A stretch of 64,000 bases of DNA from CAWDCV01 sp963728125 (GCA_963728125.1 CAVSIZ010000010.1:62001-126000); one strand, 5' to 3'. Counted from the stretch's first letter, positions 17,873-27,081 are shown. Made by a program: numbers and translations. Notes: generated from the sequence alone by a model not told the origin.

Positions 17873-18199
17873 GTGGGGCGTGTGCGTCGCACCCGATCGT
17901 CGTCGTCGAAGGATGTCTTCCAGATCACCGGCGCACCCCGGGCGCTGACCGACGACGTTCGCGATCGCCAGCGGCGCTACCTCATCTCCATGGGCATCCG
18001 CACCGTGTGCTTCGTGCTGGCGATCGTGGTCGACGGCTGGCTGCGGTGGGCGCTGCTGGTGGGCGCGCTGATCCTGCCGTACATCGCCGTGGTCATCGCC
18101 AACGCGGGTCGCGAGCGCGTGGACGCGCCGACAACGCTTGTCGAGCCAGGTCCGCCAGCGCTCGGCTCGGGGAGCGACGGATCGGCGTCGCAGCGCTAG
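17873..18199 (+). CDS. DUF3099 family small membrane protein
   Basis: The protein has 108 aa from GTG 17873 (GTG 17882 is an alternative). The motif ITGAPRALTDDVRDRQRRYL followed by two hydrophobic helices (IRTVCFVLAIVV and WALLVGALILPYIAVVIAN) is characteristic of actinobacterial DUF3099 proteins. The C-terminal 30 residues are disordered. Function unknown. It is convergent with moaA; a strong terminator separates them. Confidence 0.8.
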   Translation: MGRVRRTRSSSSKDVFQITGAPRALTDDVRDRQRRYLISMGIRTVCFVLAIVVDGWLRWALLVGALILPYIAVVIANAGRERVDAPTTLVEPGPPALGSGSDGSASQR

Positions 18200-18310
18200 C
18201 CGAAGCGGTCAGCGTCAGCTCTCAGAGGAATCTCGGCGAACCGCCGGGGCGCTCTGATGCGCGGTGCCATACTCGAAAACGCGCTTCGCTCCCCCGTCGG
18301 AGCGCACCGC

Positions 18311-18346
18311 GATGCCGGGCAGCTCTCCCCGTGGCTGCCCGGCATC
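18311..18346. terminator. Bidirectional terminator between the DUF3099 gene and moaA
   Basis: Perfect 13-bp arms GATGCCGGGCAGC (18311-18323) and GCTGCCCGGCATC (18334-18346) are separated by a 10-base loop. It lies between two convergent genes, so it can stop transcription from both sides. A CTT/CGTT stretch follows on the plus strand. Confidence 0.85.
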
Positions 18347-18381
18347 GCTTCGTTCATGAGGCCAGACCGGCAGGCGTAGAA

Positions 18382-19374
18382 CTACCCGCCGATGGCGGAC
18401 ATGGGACGTGCCGGCTGGAGGAAGCCGGGGTCGTCGATGCCATGTCCCGGCTTCTTGCCCGCGAGCGAGCGCCGCAGGATCGCCGTCAGCTCCGCGTCGG
18501 ACGCGCCGGCGCGCAGCGGTCCACGCAGGTCGTCTTCCGAGCGCGCAAACAGGCAGTTGCGCACCTGACCATCGGCCGTGAGCCGGACCCGGTCGCAGTT
18601 GCCGCAGAACGGACGGGTCACCGATCCGATGACGCCGACGCGGGCTGGTCCACCGTCGACCAGCCACGTCTCGGCCGGGGCGCTGCCGCGAACCTCGGCC
18701 TCCTCGGGCGTCAGCTGCACCTCGGTCGAGAGTCGATCGAGGATCTCCTCGGCGGTGATCATCGTCGCCCGATCCCAGCCGTGCTGCGGATCCAAGGGCA
18801 TCTGCTCGATGAAGCGCAGCTCGTACCCGCGGGCAACGCACCACCGCAGCAGCGGCACCGCTTCGTCCTCGTTCACGCCGCGCATCAGCACCGCGTTGAT
18901 CTTGATCGGCGACAGTCCCGCGGCGTCGGCCGCTTCCAGCCCAGCCAGCACGTCGTGTAGCCGTCCGCGCAGCGCCAGCAGCCGGAACCGCTCGGGGTCG
19001 AGGGTGTCAAGGGAGACGTTGACCCGGTCGAGGCCAGCAGCCGCAAGGGCCGAGGCGATCCGCTCCAGCCCCACCCCGTTCGTCGTCAGACTGGTCTGCG
19101 GTCGAGGCCGCAGAGTCGAGACCGCTTGCACGATGTCCACCAGTCCGCGGCGCAGCAGCGGCTCGCCGCCGGTGAAGCGCACCTCCCGCACGCCCTCCGA
19201 CACGGCCAAGCCGATGACACGGACAACCTCGGCGTCGGTGAGGACGTCGTCGTTCGGGAGCCAGTCGAGGCCCTCCGGCGGCATGCAGTAGACGCATCGC
19301 AGGTTGCATCGATCGGTGAGCGATACCCGTAGATCGGTCGCCACACGTCCGAAGGCATCGACCAGCACGATCAT
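18382..19374 (-). CDS. moaA: GTP 3',8-cyclase MoaA (molybdenum cofactor synthesis)
   Basis: The protein has 330 aa from ATG 19374; a longer open frame upstream has no family sequence. It is a radical SAM enzyme with the first Fe-S motif in DRCNLRCVYCMPP, the SAM-binding GGEPLLR, and the second cluster in FCGNCDRVRLTADGQVRNCL. It ends in the double-glycine tail SAIGG. It converts GTP to 3',8-cyclo-GTP, the first step of molybdopterin synthesis. No other moa genes are nearby, so it stands alone here. Confidence 0.93.
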   Translation of the reverse strand: MIVLVDAFGRVATDLRVSLTDRCNLRCVYCMPPEGLDWLPNDDVLTDAEVVRVIGLAVSEGVREVRFTGGEPLLRRGLVDIVQAVSTLRPRPQTSLTTNGVGLERIASALAAAGLDRVNVSLDTLDPERFRLLALRGRLHDVLAGLEAADAAGLSPIKINAVLMRGVNEDEAVPLLRWCVARGYELRFIEQMPLDPQHGWDRATMITAEEILDRLSTEVQLTPEEAEVRGSAPAETWLVDGGPARVGVIGSVTRPFCGNCDRVRLTADGQVRNCLFARSEDDLRGPLRAGASDAELTAILRRSLAGKKPGHGIDDPGFLQPARPMSAIGG

Positions 19375-19411
19375 GAGGGTACGTCCGACGGACGACGGGA
19401 ACGATTGCCCT

Positions 19412-19660
19412 ATGGCCACCTGCGAGGTTTGCGGCAACGAGTACTGGATGAGCTTCGAGGTGCACGCTGCCGGAACCGTCCACGTCTTCGACAGCTTCGA
19501 GTGCGCGATTCACGCCTTGGCCCCGATTTGTGAGCACTGCGGGTGCAAGGTGATCGGGCACGGCGTCGAGGCCGATGGCCGGTTCTTCTGCTGCGCACAC
19601 TGTGCCAGCGCCGAGGGCAAGAAGGGATTGCGCGACTCGGTCGGCGAGCACCCCGGGTAA
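19412..19660 (+). CDS. Small cysteine-rich zinc-binding protein (metallothionein-like)
   Basis: The protein has 82 aa from ATG 19412. It has several CxxC pairs: CEVCGNEY, CEHCGCKVIGH and FCCAHCASA, plus conserved HVFDSFECAIHALAP. Closely similar small actinobacterial proteins are often labelled metallothionein or zinc-ribbon proteins. Metal binding is clear from the residues; the role is not. It is divergent from moaA and 10 bp upstream of surf1. Confidence 0.75.
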   Translation: MATCEVCGNEYWMSFEVHAAGTVHVFDSFECAIHALAPICEHCGCKVIGHGVEADGRFFCCAHCASAEGKKGLRDSVGEHPG

Positions 19661-19670
19661 CGTCGAGGTC

Positions 19671-20405
19671 GTGCTCCGCCTGCTCGCTCGACCACGGTGG
19701 ATCGCGCTGTCCCTGCTGGTCGTGGGGCTGATCGTGATGTGCATCGAGCTCGGGCTCTGGCAGTTGCGCCGCCTCGACGATCGGCGTGAGTTCAACGCGG
19801 CCGTCACCGCGAGCACGACGGCGGATCCGATCGCGATCGAGCAGTTACCGGGCGACGAAGCGGCCGAGTGGACCGTGGTTCGGGCAACGGGCCGCTACGA
19901 CGCCGAGGACGAGCTTCTCGTCCGCAATCGCACGCTGGATAGCACCAACGGCTTCTATGTGGTGACCCCGCTCGTCACCGATGATGACTCCCGGCTTCTC
20001 GTCCTCCGCGGATGGGTCCCGGCGGGGAACACGGCGCGCGAGAGCCCAGACGTCCCTGCTCCCCCCGCGGGAGAGGTCAGCGTGACCGGCCGCTTGCGGA
20101 CGAGCGAGACTGCTCGCCGAGCCCTGGCGGCGGAGATACCCGGACAGGTGACCGCACTGGACACCGAAGCCATCGGCGGCCTGCTCGGGGTGTCGGTGTA
20201 CGAGCAGTACGTCGAGTTGATCGATCAGGATCCGCCAGCCGGTGACCTACCCAGGCCGCTTCCCGCGCCTGAGGTGTCGGACGGCCCGCACCTCGCGTAT
20301 GCCGTGCAGTGGTTCGCTTTCGGGGTCATCGCGGTAGGAGGATGGGTGGCATTGTTGCGGCGCGAGCACAAGGACGAGCGCGCCGACGAGGAGGCAGCCG
20401 CGTGA
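19671..20405 (+). CDS. SURF1 family cytochrome oxidase assembly protein
   Basis: The protein has 244 aa from GTG 19671 (VLRLLARPRWIALSLLVVG). It has the typical SURF1 layout of an N-terminal and a C-terminal transmembrane helix (residues 8-30 and about 213-232, AYAVQWFAFGVIAVGGWVALLRR) around an extracytoplasmic domain. The family signature ELGLWQLRRLDDR and VLRGWVPAG are present. It assists heme insertion or assembly of cytochrome aa3 oxidase. It overlaps the next gene by 4 bp (GTGA). ctaA and ctaB are elsewhere in the window. Confidence 0.88.
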   Translation: MLRLLARPRWIALSLLVVGLIVMCIELGLWQLRRLDDRREFNAAVTASTTADPIAIEQLPGDEAAEWTVVRATGRYDAEDELLVRNRTLDSTNGFYVVTPLVTDDDSRLLVLRGWVPAGNTARESPDVPAPPAGEVSVTGRLRTSETARRALAAEIPGQVTALDTEAIGGLLGVSVYEQYVELIDQDPPAGDLPRPLPAPEVSDGPHLAYAVQWFAFGVIAVGGWVALLRREHKDERADEEAAA

Positions 20406-20722
20406 TCATCACGACGACGAACGACCTGCCTGGCTACACCGTCGACGAGGTGATGGGTGAGTGCTTCGGCCTGACGGTGCGGTCACGCCACCTGGGCGCA
20501 CAGATGGGAGCCGCGCTGAAGTCGCTCGTCGGCGGCGAGCTCAAGGGCATGACCGAGCAACTGGCCAACAGTCGCGACGAGGCGGTGGCCCGGCTGGTCG
20601 ACGCCGCGACTGCGCGCGGTGGCAATGCCATCCTCGCGATGCGGTTCGACACGTCCGAGCTCGGTGAGACCTGGACAGAAGTCTGCGCGTACGGAACCGC
20701 CGTCCGAGTCACTCGCGCCTGA
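20402..20722 (+). CDS. YbjQ/UPF0145 family protein
   Basis: The protein has 106 aa. GTG 20402 overlaps the SURF1 stop and is preceded by GAGGAGG. The family pattern is clear: TTTNDLPGYTVDEVMGECFG, then SRDEAVARLVDAATARGGNAI and EVCAYGTAV. These small proteins form pentamers and have been called heavy-metal-binding by homology. The function is unproven. Confidence 0.85.
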   Translation: MIITTTNDLPGYTVDEVMGECFGLTVRSRHLGAQMGAALKSLVGGELKGMTEQLANSRDEAVARLVDAATARGGNAILAMRFDTSELGETWTEVCAYGTAVRVTRA

Positions 20723-20740
20723 GCCCGCGTCGCAATCCGC

Positions 20741-22543
20741 GTGGCAGGTCGCATCGAGGACTACGCCGTCATCGGCGACATGCACACGGCTGCGCTCGTC
20801 GGCCGCGACGGTTCGATCGACTGGCTCTGTCTGCCGCGCTTCGACTCGCCGGCCTGCTTCGCGGCACTCCTCGGTACGCAGGACAACGGGCACTGGCGGA
20901 TCGGGCCGCAGGGCGTCAGCACGTGCACGCGCCGGCGCTACCGGCCGGACACGCTCATCCTCGAGACCGAGTGGGAAACGCCTGACGGGACTGTCCGCGT
21001 CCTCGACCTCATGCCCACGCGAGACAACGCCGCCAACGTGGTACGCATCGTCGAGGGCGTCTCCGGTCGGGTGGAGATGCAGAGCGTGCTCCGGCTGCGC
21101 TTCGACTACGGAGCCGCGGTGCCGTGGGTCCGCCGCATTGATGGACAGCTCGTGGCCATCGCCGGACCCGATGCCGTCTGGGTGACGACCGACGTCGAGA
21201 CGTACGGGCGCAACCTGGCGACGTACGCCGACTTCACCGTGTCTGCCGGCGAACGAGCACACTTCGTGTTGACGCACCATCTCTCGCACCTGCCGACGCC
21301 AGTCCCCGTCGACGCTAACTGGGCGCTCGATGAGACCGAGGCGTACTGGCATCGCTGGATGGAGTCGTGCACGTACAACGGCGAGTACGACGATGCCGTA
21401 CGCCGCTCCTTGCTGACCCTGAAGAGCCTCACGTACCACCCGACCGGCGGCATCGTGGCCGCAGCCACCACGTCGCTGCCGGAAGAGATCGGCGGCGTCC
21501 GCAACTGGGACTACCGCTACTGCTGGCTTCGCGACGCGACGCTGACGCTTGCCGCGCTGCTGAACACCGGCTTCGAGCACGAGGCCCGGGCGTGGCGGGA
21601 GTGGCTGCTGCGCGCCATCGCCGGCCGGGCGGAGGACCTGCAGATCATGTACGGCGTCGCGGGCGAGCGCCGGCTCGTCGAGTTCACACTCGACCACTTG
21701 CCGGGATACGAGGCCTCGGCACCGGTACGGGTCGGCAACGCGGCTGTTAATCAGCTTCAGCTGGACGTGTACGGCGAGGTCATGGACTGCCTTGCTCTCG
21801 CGCGCGCAGGCCCCATCGGCGCCGACCCGACCTCCTGGCGGTTGCAGCACGCGCTGATGGACTACCTCGAGGGCAACTGGTCCCAGCCAGACGAGGGGAT
21901 CTGGGAGGTCCGCGGCCCACGCCGGCAGTTCACTCACTCCAAGGTGATGACGTGGGTGGCCGTCGACCGCGCCCTCCAGGGGGTTGAGCAGTTCGGTCTC
22001 GACGGCCCGATCGACCGATGGCAGGAGCTGCGCGAGACGATCCACGACGACGTGTGCACGCACGGGTACGACGCCGAAAGGAACACATTCACGCAGTACT
22101 ACGGGTCGCGAGACCTTGACGCTTCGCTGCTCGTCATGGCGAGTGTCGGGTTCCTCGCGAGGGACGATCCACGCTTCGTCGGCACCGTCGAGGCAGTGCA
22201 TCGCGAGCTCCTCGTCGATGGATTCGTCCGCCGCTATCCCACGCACGAAAGCGGAGGCAAGAACGTCGACGGGTTGCCCGGCAAGGAGGGCGCGTTCCTC
22301 GCGTGCAGCTTCTGGATGGCGAGTGCACTGCACCAGATCGGGCGCACGGACGAGGCACGCGAGATGTTCGAGCGTTTGCTGGCGTTGCGCAATGACGTCG
22401 GCCTGCTCGCTGAGGAGTACGACCCGATAGGGAAACGACAGCTCGGAAACGTGCCGCAGGCGTTCAGTCACCTGCCACTCATCGCCGCAGCCCACGTCCT
22501 GAGCTCAGGGAAGGACGTTCGCACGGACGTTCCACCGGCTTAG
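20741..22543 (+). CDS. Glycoside hydrolase family 15 protein (glucoamylase/trehalase type)
   Basis: The protein has 600 aa from GTG 20741. It starts with the GH15 pattern IEDYAVIGDMHTAALVGRDG and IDWLCLPRFDSPACF. The (alpha/alpha)6 barrel includes NWDYRYCWLRDATLTL, the region with the first catalytic Glu (YLEGNWSQPDEGIWEVRG), and the C-terminal LGNVPQAFSHLPLI carrying the second active-site block. There is no signal peptide, so it is cytoplasmic. Actinobacterial members include trehalases that cleave trehalose to glucose; trehalase is therefore likely but not provable here. Confidence 0.85.
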   Translation: MAGRIEDYAVIGDMHTAALVGRDGSIDWLCLPRFDSPACFAALLGTQDNGHWRIGPQGVSTCTRRRYRPDTLILETEWETPDGTVRVLDLMPTRDNAANVVRIVEGVSGRVEMQSVLRLRFDYGAAVPWVRRIDGQLVAIAGPDAVWVTTDVETYGRNLATYADFTVSAGERAHFVLTHHLSHLPTPVPVDANWALDETEAYWHRWMESCTYNGEYDDAVRRSLLTLKSLTYHPTGGIVAAATTSLPEEIGGVRNWDYRYCWLRDATLTLAALLNTGFEHEARAWREWLLRAIAGRAEDLQIMYGVAGERRLVEFTLDHLPGYEASAPVRVGNAAVNQLQLDVYGEVMDCLALARAGPIGADPTSWRLQHALMDYLEGNWSQPDEGIWEVRGPRRQFTHSKVMTWVAVDRALQGVEQFGLDGPIDRWQELRETIHDDVCTHGYDAERNTFTQYYGSRDLDASLLVMASVGFLARDDPRFVGTVEAVHRELLVDGFVRRYPTHESGGKNVDGLPGKEGAFLACSFWMASALHQIGRTDEAREMFERLLALRNDVGLLAEEYDPIGKRQLGNVPQAFSHLPLIAAAHVLSSGKDVRTDVPPA

Positions 22544-22553
22544 TGCGGGTCCG

Positions 22554-23432
22554 CTAGCGCAGCGTCAGCGTCCCCGCGTCAGCGTCCAGCTCGGCGAGGG
22601 CACCGAGGGGAATGGTGCGCTGACGCGCGCCGTGGCCAAATGGCAATCCGGCGAGGATCGGGATGCCCAGCGGCGCAAGCCGCTCTGCGATGACGTCCTC
22701 CGCGCCAGGACAACCGAGCCATGAGCCCAGCGCCACACCGGCAACCTCATCGAACCAGCCCGCCCGCAGCAGCTGCGTCAGCATGCGGTCGATGCGGTAC
22801 GCGTCCTCGTTGATGTCCTCGAGCAGCACTATCGCGTTCGGCCCGGGTGCTGCGGCCGTACGAACGCCGAGCAGCGCAGCCAGCAACGTCAACGTGCCCC
22901 CGGTCGTGCGGCCTACCGCATGTCCCGACATCAATGATGCCGATCCCTTGAGCTCCTGGGTCTGCGTGATCGGGCGGCACACCTCGGTGATCAATGCGTC
23001 CACGTCGTCGTCGACAGCAAATGCATCCGTTGCCGGCATCGGCCCGAACCACGTGACGACATCGAGCACGGCAGCGAAACTCTCGTGGAGCACGGTCGCG
23101 TCGCTGGACCCGACGAACGGCTTGGGACGTGCTTTCGCAAGCTTGTCCCAGTCGAGCAGGTCCACGATTCGAAGCGCGCCGTATCCACCGCGGGCACACA
23201 GCACCGCGTCGATGTCATCGTCGAGCCATGCGCGTTGCAGATCTTCCGCGCGCCCGGCGTCATCACCCGCGAGGTAGCCGCTGCGATCCAGAATGTGCAG
23301 CCCGAGCACGACTTCGAAACCTCGCGCTTGCAAAGCCGACATTCCGAGGTGCAGCTTCTCTAACCGCACCGGACCACTCGGCGAGACGATCTCGATCCGA
23401 GCGCCTGGCCGTATCGGCCGCGGGCGCCTCAC
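22554..23432 (-). CDS. LD-carboxypeptidase (peptidase family S66)
   Basis: The protein has 292 aa. GTG 23432 overlaps the sirtuin stop (GTGA). The nucleophile region is PFVGSSDATVLHESF, the Glu is in LLEDINEDAYRIDRM and the His in FGHGARQRTIPLG. This gives the Ser-Glu-His triad of LdcA-type enzymes, which remove the terminal D-Ala from tetrapeptides of peptidoglycan during recycling. MccF-type immunity proteins share the fold. Convergent with the GH15 gene, 10 bp apart. Confidence 0.87.
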   Translation of the reverse strand: MRRPRPIRPGARIEIVSPSGPVRLEKLHLGMSALQARGFEVVLGLHILDRSGYLAGDDAGRAEDLQRAWLDDDIDAVLCARGGYGALRIVDLLDWDKLAKARPKPFVGSSDATVLHESFAAVLDVVTWFGPMPATDAFAVDDDVDALITEVCRPITQTQELKGSASLMSGHAVGRTTGGTLTLLAALLGVRTAAAPGPNAIVLLEDINEDAYRIDRMLTQLLRAGWFDEVAGVALGSWLGCPGAEDVIAERLAPLGIPILAGLPFGHGARQRTIPLGALAELDADAGTLTLR

Positions 23433-24205
23433 CGTAGGCCAGCGACCAGGAACGGCAGCAGCTCGCCGATCGGTTGCCGCAGCACAGCGTCGGCTGCACT
23501 GTCGTACGGCGTGGGCTCCGCGTTGATGATGACGAGGGTCGCGCCGGCTGCCTGAGCCTCCGCACAAAGACCCGCAGCTGGGTGCACGGTGAGCGACGAC
23601 CCGATGGCGAGGAACACGTCGCATTCGCGTGCAGCATTCCGCGCCGCACTAAGCACGGTCTGATCGAGTGACTGCCCGAACGAAATGGTGGCGCTCTTCT
23701 GAATCCCGCCGCACTGGACGCACGCCGGATCCGGTTCACCATCGGCGACGCGCTGTAACTCTGTCTGCATCGGTGAACGGTGACCGCATGACAGGCACTG
23801 AGTCTCGAAGATCGTGCCGTGCAGCTCGATGACCTTCTCGGGTGACGTGCCCGCTCGCTGATGCAGCTCGTCGATGTTTTGCGTGACGAGTGCCCGGAGC
23901 CGGCCAGAGTGCTCGAGCGTCACCAACGCGCGGTGACCGGCGTTGGGAGTTGCGGACCACGCAGGATGATCGCGCCGGCTCTGCCAGGCCATTCGGCGAA
24001 CCTCGGGGTCGGCGACGTAGTTCTGGAACGTGAACATCTGCTGCGCCGCAGGATTGCGCGTCCACACCCCCTGCGGTCCACGGAAATCGGGGATGCCCGA
24101 ATCGGTGGAAATCCCGGCTCCCGTGAGGATGGTGACGGCTGCGGCGTCGCGCACCCAGGCGGCAACGGTTGCGGCGGAAACGTCGGTCCGGAGCTCAGAA
24201 GTCAT
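23429..24205 (-). CDS. NAD-dependent protein deacylase (sirtuin, CobB/Sir2 family)
   Basis: The protein has 258 aa. It carries the NAD-binding motif GAGISTDSGIPDFRG, TQNIDELHQRAG, catalytic His in ELHGTIF, and four zinc cysteines (CLSC and CVQC), then GSSLTVHPAAGL. It removes acetyl or other acyl groups from lysines using NAD. It is co-transcribed with the downstream LD-carboxypeptidase through a 4-bp overlap. Confidence 0.92.
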   Translation of the reverse strand: MTSELRTDVSAATVAAWVRDAAAVTILTGAGISTDSGIPDFRGPQGVWTRNPAAQQMFTFQNYVADPEVRRMAWQSRRDHPAWSATPNAGHRALVTLEHSGRLRALVTQNIDELHQRAGTSPEKVIELHGTIFETQCLSCGHRSPMQTELQRVADGEPDPACVQCGGIQKSATISFGQSLDQTVLSAARNAARECDVFLAIGSSLTVHPAAGLCAEAQAAGATLVIINAEPTPYDSAADAVLRQPIGELLPFLVAGLR

Positions 24206-24253
24206 CGGTTCCCGACGCTAACCCACGACTCGTCCCACCGCCCGCCGCTCCCC

Positions 24254-24307
24254 ATCTCGTGTCAGAGTCTCGCGCGGTCATGGCCGCGCCACGTTCTGAC
24301 ACGAGAT
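24254..24307. repeat. Long palindrome in the divergent region between sirtuin and SDR genes
   Basis: Perfect outer arms ATCTCGTGTCAGA (24254-24266) and TCTGACACGAGAT (24295-24307) enclose an imperfect inner stem with GCGCGG (24272-24277) against CCGCGC (24284-24289). The whole element is 54 bases. It lies upstream of two divergent genes, where a terminator is not expected. It may be an operator, a transcription insulator or a REP-like intergenic hairpin. Confidence 0.6.
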
Positions 24308-24321
24308 CCGGGTGATCGACA

Positions 24322-25092
24322 ATGGGCGGCATGGATCTTGGTCTCACGGATCGGGTGTTCGTCGTCACCGCGGCCACGCAGGGGCTGGGTCGTGCCATCG
24401 CGGACGTTCTGGTCGCGGAGGGCGCACGCGTCGTTGTCTCGGCCAGGACCGACGACGACGTCGAAGCCACTGCCCGCGAGCTTGGCGGTCCCGAGCACGC
24501 GGTCGGCGTCGTGGCTGACAACGCGGATCCGACCGCGCCGGAACGACTCGTCGACGCGGCAACCACGACGTGGGGTCGGCTCGACGGTGCCCTCATCAAC
24601 GTCGGTGGACCGCCGACGGGCACGGCTTTCGACATCACCGACGACGACTGGAGAGCGGGCTTCGAGACCGTCTTCCTCGGCGCGATCCGCATCGCTCGCG
24701 AGGTCGTTGCCGCACTCACCGATGGCGGTTCGCTCGTCTTCGTGCTGTCCACGTCAGCGCGGTCTCCGCTCGAGGGTTTGGCCGTGTCCAATGCGCTGCG
24801 GCCGGGACTTGCGATGACAGCGAAGTCGCTTGCCGACGAGCTCGGGCCGCGCGGCATCCGCGTCAACGGACTGCTTCCTGGACGCATCGACACCGCGCGA
24901 TCCCGCGAGCTCGATGAGGCGACTGCCGATGCCGCTGCCGCCCGCCGAGAACGCGAGCAGGCGATCCCGCTGCGACGCTACGGTCGAGCCGACGAGATCG
25001 GCCGGGCTGCGGCGTTCCTGCTGTCGCCCGCGGCGTCGTACGTCACCGGCGTGATGCTGCCGGTCGACGGCGGGGTGCTTCGCGAACCCTAG
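24322..25092 (+). CDS. SDR family oxidoreductase with altered catalytic site
   Basis: The protein has 256 aa; ATG 24331 three codons downstream is an alternative start. It has a Rossmann fold with TAATQGLGRAIAD and the C-terminal SYVTGVMLPVDGG. The usual Tyr-x-x-x-Lys active-site motif is replaced: the segment reads SPLEGLAVSNALRPGLA, with Ser/Asn and Arg where Tyr and Lys are expected. A recognised SDR subgroup shows this pattern. Substrate and activity are unknown. Its stop codon overlaps the convergent ABC exporter stop (shared CTAG). Confidence 0.8.
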   Translation: MGGMDLGLTDRVFVVTAATQGLGRAIADVLVAEGARVVVSARTDDDVEATARELGGPEHAVGVVADNADPTAPERLVDAATTTWGRLDGALINVGGPPTGTAFDITDDDWRAGFETVFLGAIRIAREVVAALTDGGSLVFVLSTSARSPLEGLAVSNALRPGLAMTAKSLADELGPRGIRVNGLLPGRIDTARSRELDEATADAAAARREREQAIPLRRYGRADEIGRAAAFLLSPAASYVTGVMLPVDGGVLREP

Positions 25093-26978
25093 ATCTCGAC
25101 GAGCGCGGCGTTCGTGCGTTGCCGTTCGAACTGCGTGCGGTACAGCTCGGCGTACGTCCCGCCGCGCGCCAGCAGCTCGTCGTGCGTGCCGCGCTGGACG
25201 ATGCGGCCGTCGTCGACTACCAGGATCTGGTCGGCGTCGCGCACTGTCGAAAGTCGATGAGCAATGACGAGCGAGGTACGTCCGGCGAGCGCCGATGTCA
25301 ACGCCTGCTGCACCGCAGCCTCGGACTCGCTATCCAGGTGCGCGGTGGCTTCGTCGAGGACGACAATCGCGGGCGCCTTGAGCAGCAGGCGCGCCAACGC
25401 CAGACGCTGCTTCTCCCCGCCGGACAGCCGGTAGCCGCGATCGCCGACAACGGTGTCCAGGCCGTCAGGCAGCGATGCGACGAGATCGCCGATCTGCGCG
25501 GCCCGTACCGCCTCGAACAATTCCTGCTCGGTGGCCTCCGGCCGGGCGTACAGCAGATTGGCGCGGATGCTGTCGTGGAACATGTGCGCGTCCTGCGTGA
25601 CGACGCCAACAGCGTCGTGCAGCGACTCCAGCGTCACATCGCGGACGTCATAACCGCCAATCCGGACCACGCCAGCGTTGACGTCGTAGAAGCGACTCAC
25701 CAGCGCCGTGATCGTCGTCTTGCCCGCACCGGACGGTCCGACGAGCGCGACCAGCTGGCCTGGCTCCGCTCGGAACGAGATGTCGTGCAGCACCTCGTTT
25801 GAGGGAGCCGCATCCAGCACTGCTACTGATTCCAACGACGCCAGCGATACCTCGTCGGCTCGTGGGTAGCGGAATGACACCCCGTCGAACTCGATCGTTG
25901 CGGCGCCCTCGGGCAGCGGTACGGCGCCGGGCTTGTCGTCGACCATCGGCGGCAGATCGAGTACCTCGAAGACGCGATCGAAACTCACCAGCGCGGTCAT
26001 GACGTCGACCTGCACGTTGGACAGCCCGGTGAGGGGGCCATAGAGCCGGGTGAGCAGAGCGGCGAGGGCGACGAGCGTGCCTACCTCGAGCGCGCCGTCA
26101 ATAGCCAGCAGACCGCCGACACCGTAGACGAGCGCCGTCGCCAACGCGGCAAGCAGGGCCATCCCGGTGAAGAACACCCGGCTGTACATCGCCGACACAA
26201 CGCCGATGTCGCGGACCCGCCCCGCGCGCCCGGAGAATGCGGCGGACTCCTCCGGCAACCGACCGAAGATCTTCACGAGCAGCGCACCGGCCACGTTGAA
26301 GCGCTCGGTCATCGTCGAGCTCATCTCTGCGTTCAGCTGCATCGACTCACGTGAGATGTGCTGCAGCTTTCTGCCGACCCAGCGCGCCGGGAGAATGAAC
26401 AACGGAACGAGGACGAGTGCCCCGAGCGTGATCTGCCAGGACAGGATCAGCATCGTGATGACCACGATGACGAGGCTGACGACATTCGACACCACCGACG
26501 ACAGCGTCGACGTGATCGCCTGTTGTGCACCGATCACGTCGCTGTTGAGTCGGCTGATGAGGGAACCGGTCTGCGTGCGCGTGAAGAAAGCGATCGGCAT
26601 CCGTTGGACGTGAGCGAAGACCCGCGTCCGCAGGTCGTAGATGAGACCCTCGCCGATGCGCGCAGAGAACCACCGCATCACGAGTGTGAGAATGGCGTCG
26701 AAGATGGCGACACCCGCGACAGCGGCAGCGATGCCGATCACGATGCCGCGGTTCCCGGCGATCACACCGTCGTCGATGATCACCTTCAGCAACAGCGGAC
26801 CCAGCACGGTCAGGAACGAGTCGACGACGACGAGCGCCAGGAAAATAGCGATCTCACGCTTATACGGCGCTGCGTAGCCGGAAATCCGGCGGAACGTGCC
26901 CGGTGGCAGCGAGCGCTTCGTCACGTCGGCGTCGCGCGTGTACGAGCGCATGGCCATCCACGGCGAGTGGCTGGTCAT
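25089..26978 (-). CDS. ABC exporter, fused permease and ATP-binding domains
   Basis: The protein has 629 aa from ATG 26978, 8 bp after GGAG. The first 350 residues hold six transmembrane helices (for example EIAIFLALVVVDSFLTVLG and VGTLVALAALLTRLYGP). The ATPase has Walker A GPSGAGKTT, signature LSGGEKQRLALAR, Walker B VVLDEAT and the switch His in IAHRLST. It is a homodimer-type exporter for lipids, drugs or peptides; the cargo cannot be told. An insert with acidic residues sits between the first ATPase strands. Confidence 0.9.
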   Translation of the reverse strand: MTSHSPWMAMRSYTRDADVTKRSLPPGTFRRISGYAAPYKREIAIFLALVVVDSFLTVLGPLLLKVIIDDGVIAGNRGIVIGIAAAVAGVAIFDAILTLVMRWFSARIGEGLIYDLRTRVFAHVQRMPIAFFTRTQTGSLISRLNSDVIGAQQAITSTLSSVVSNVVSLVIVVITMLILSWQITLGALVLVPLFILPARWVGRKLQHISRESMQLNAEMSSTMTERFNVAGALLVKIFGRLPEESAAFSGRAGRVRDIGVVSAMYSRVFFTGMALLAALATALVYGVGGLLAIDGALEVGTLVALAALLTRLYGPLTGLSNVQVDVMTALVSFDRVFEVLDLPPMVDDKPGAVPLPEGAATIEFDGVSFRYPRADEVSLASLESVAVLDAAPSNEVLHDISFRAEPGQLVALVGPSGAGKTTITALVSRFYDVNAGVVRIGGYDVRDVTLESLHDAVGVVTQDAHMFHDSIRANLLYARPEATEQELFEAVRAAQIGDLVASLPDGLDTVVGDRGYRLSGGEKQRLALARLLLKAPAIVVLDEATAHLDSESEAAVQQALTSALAGRTSLVIAHRLSTVRDADQILVVDDGRIVQRGTHDELLARGGTYAELYRTQFERQRTNAALVEI

Positions 26979-27081
26979 CGGCGCCTCCAGCACAAGTCGA
27001 GCGAGCCCCTTAGGCACGCACTGTGTCAACGTCGCGCGAACGTGGCGGCTTCCGCAGCCGTGTACGCCCAGCGCGTAACTG

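Noticed and set aside
20483..22495. 670-codon open frame opposite the GH15 gene
   Set aside because: Composition is typical of an antisense shadow in high-GC DNA; the plus-strand frame has clear GH15 motifs.
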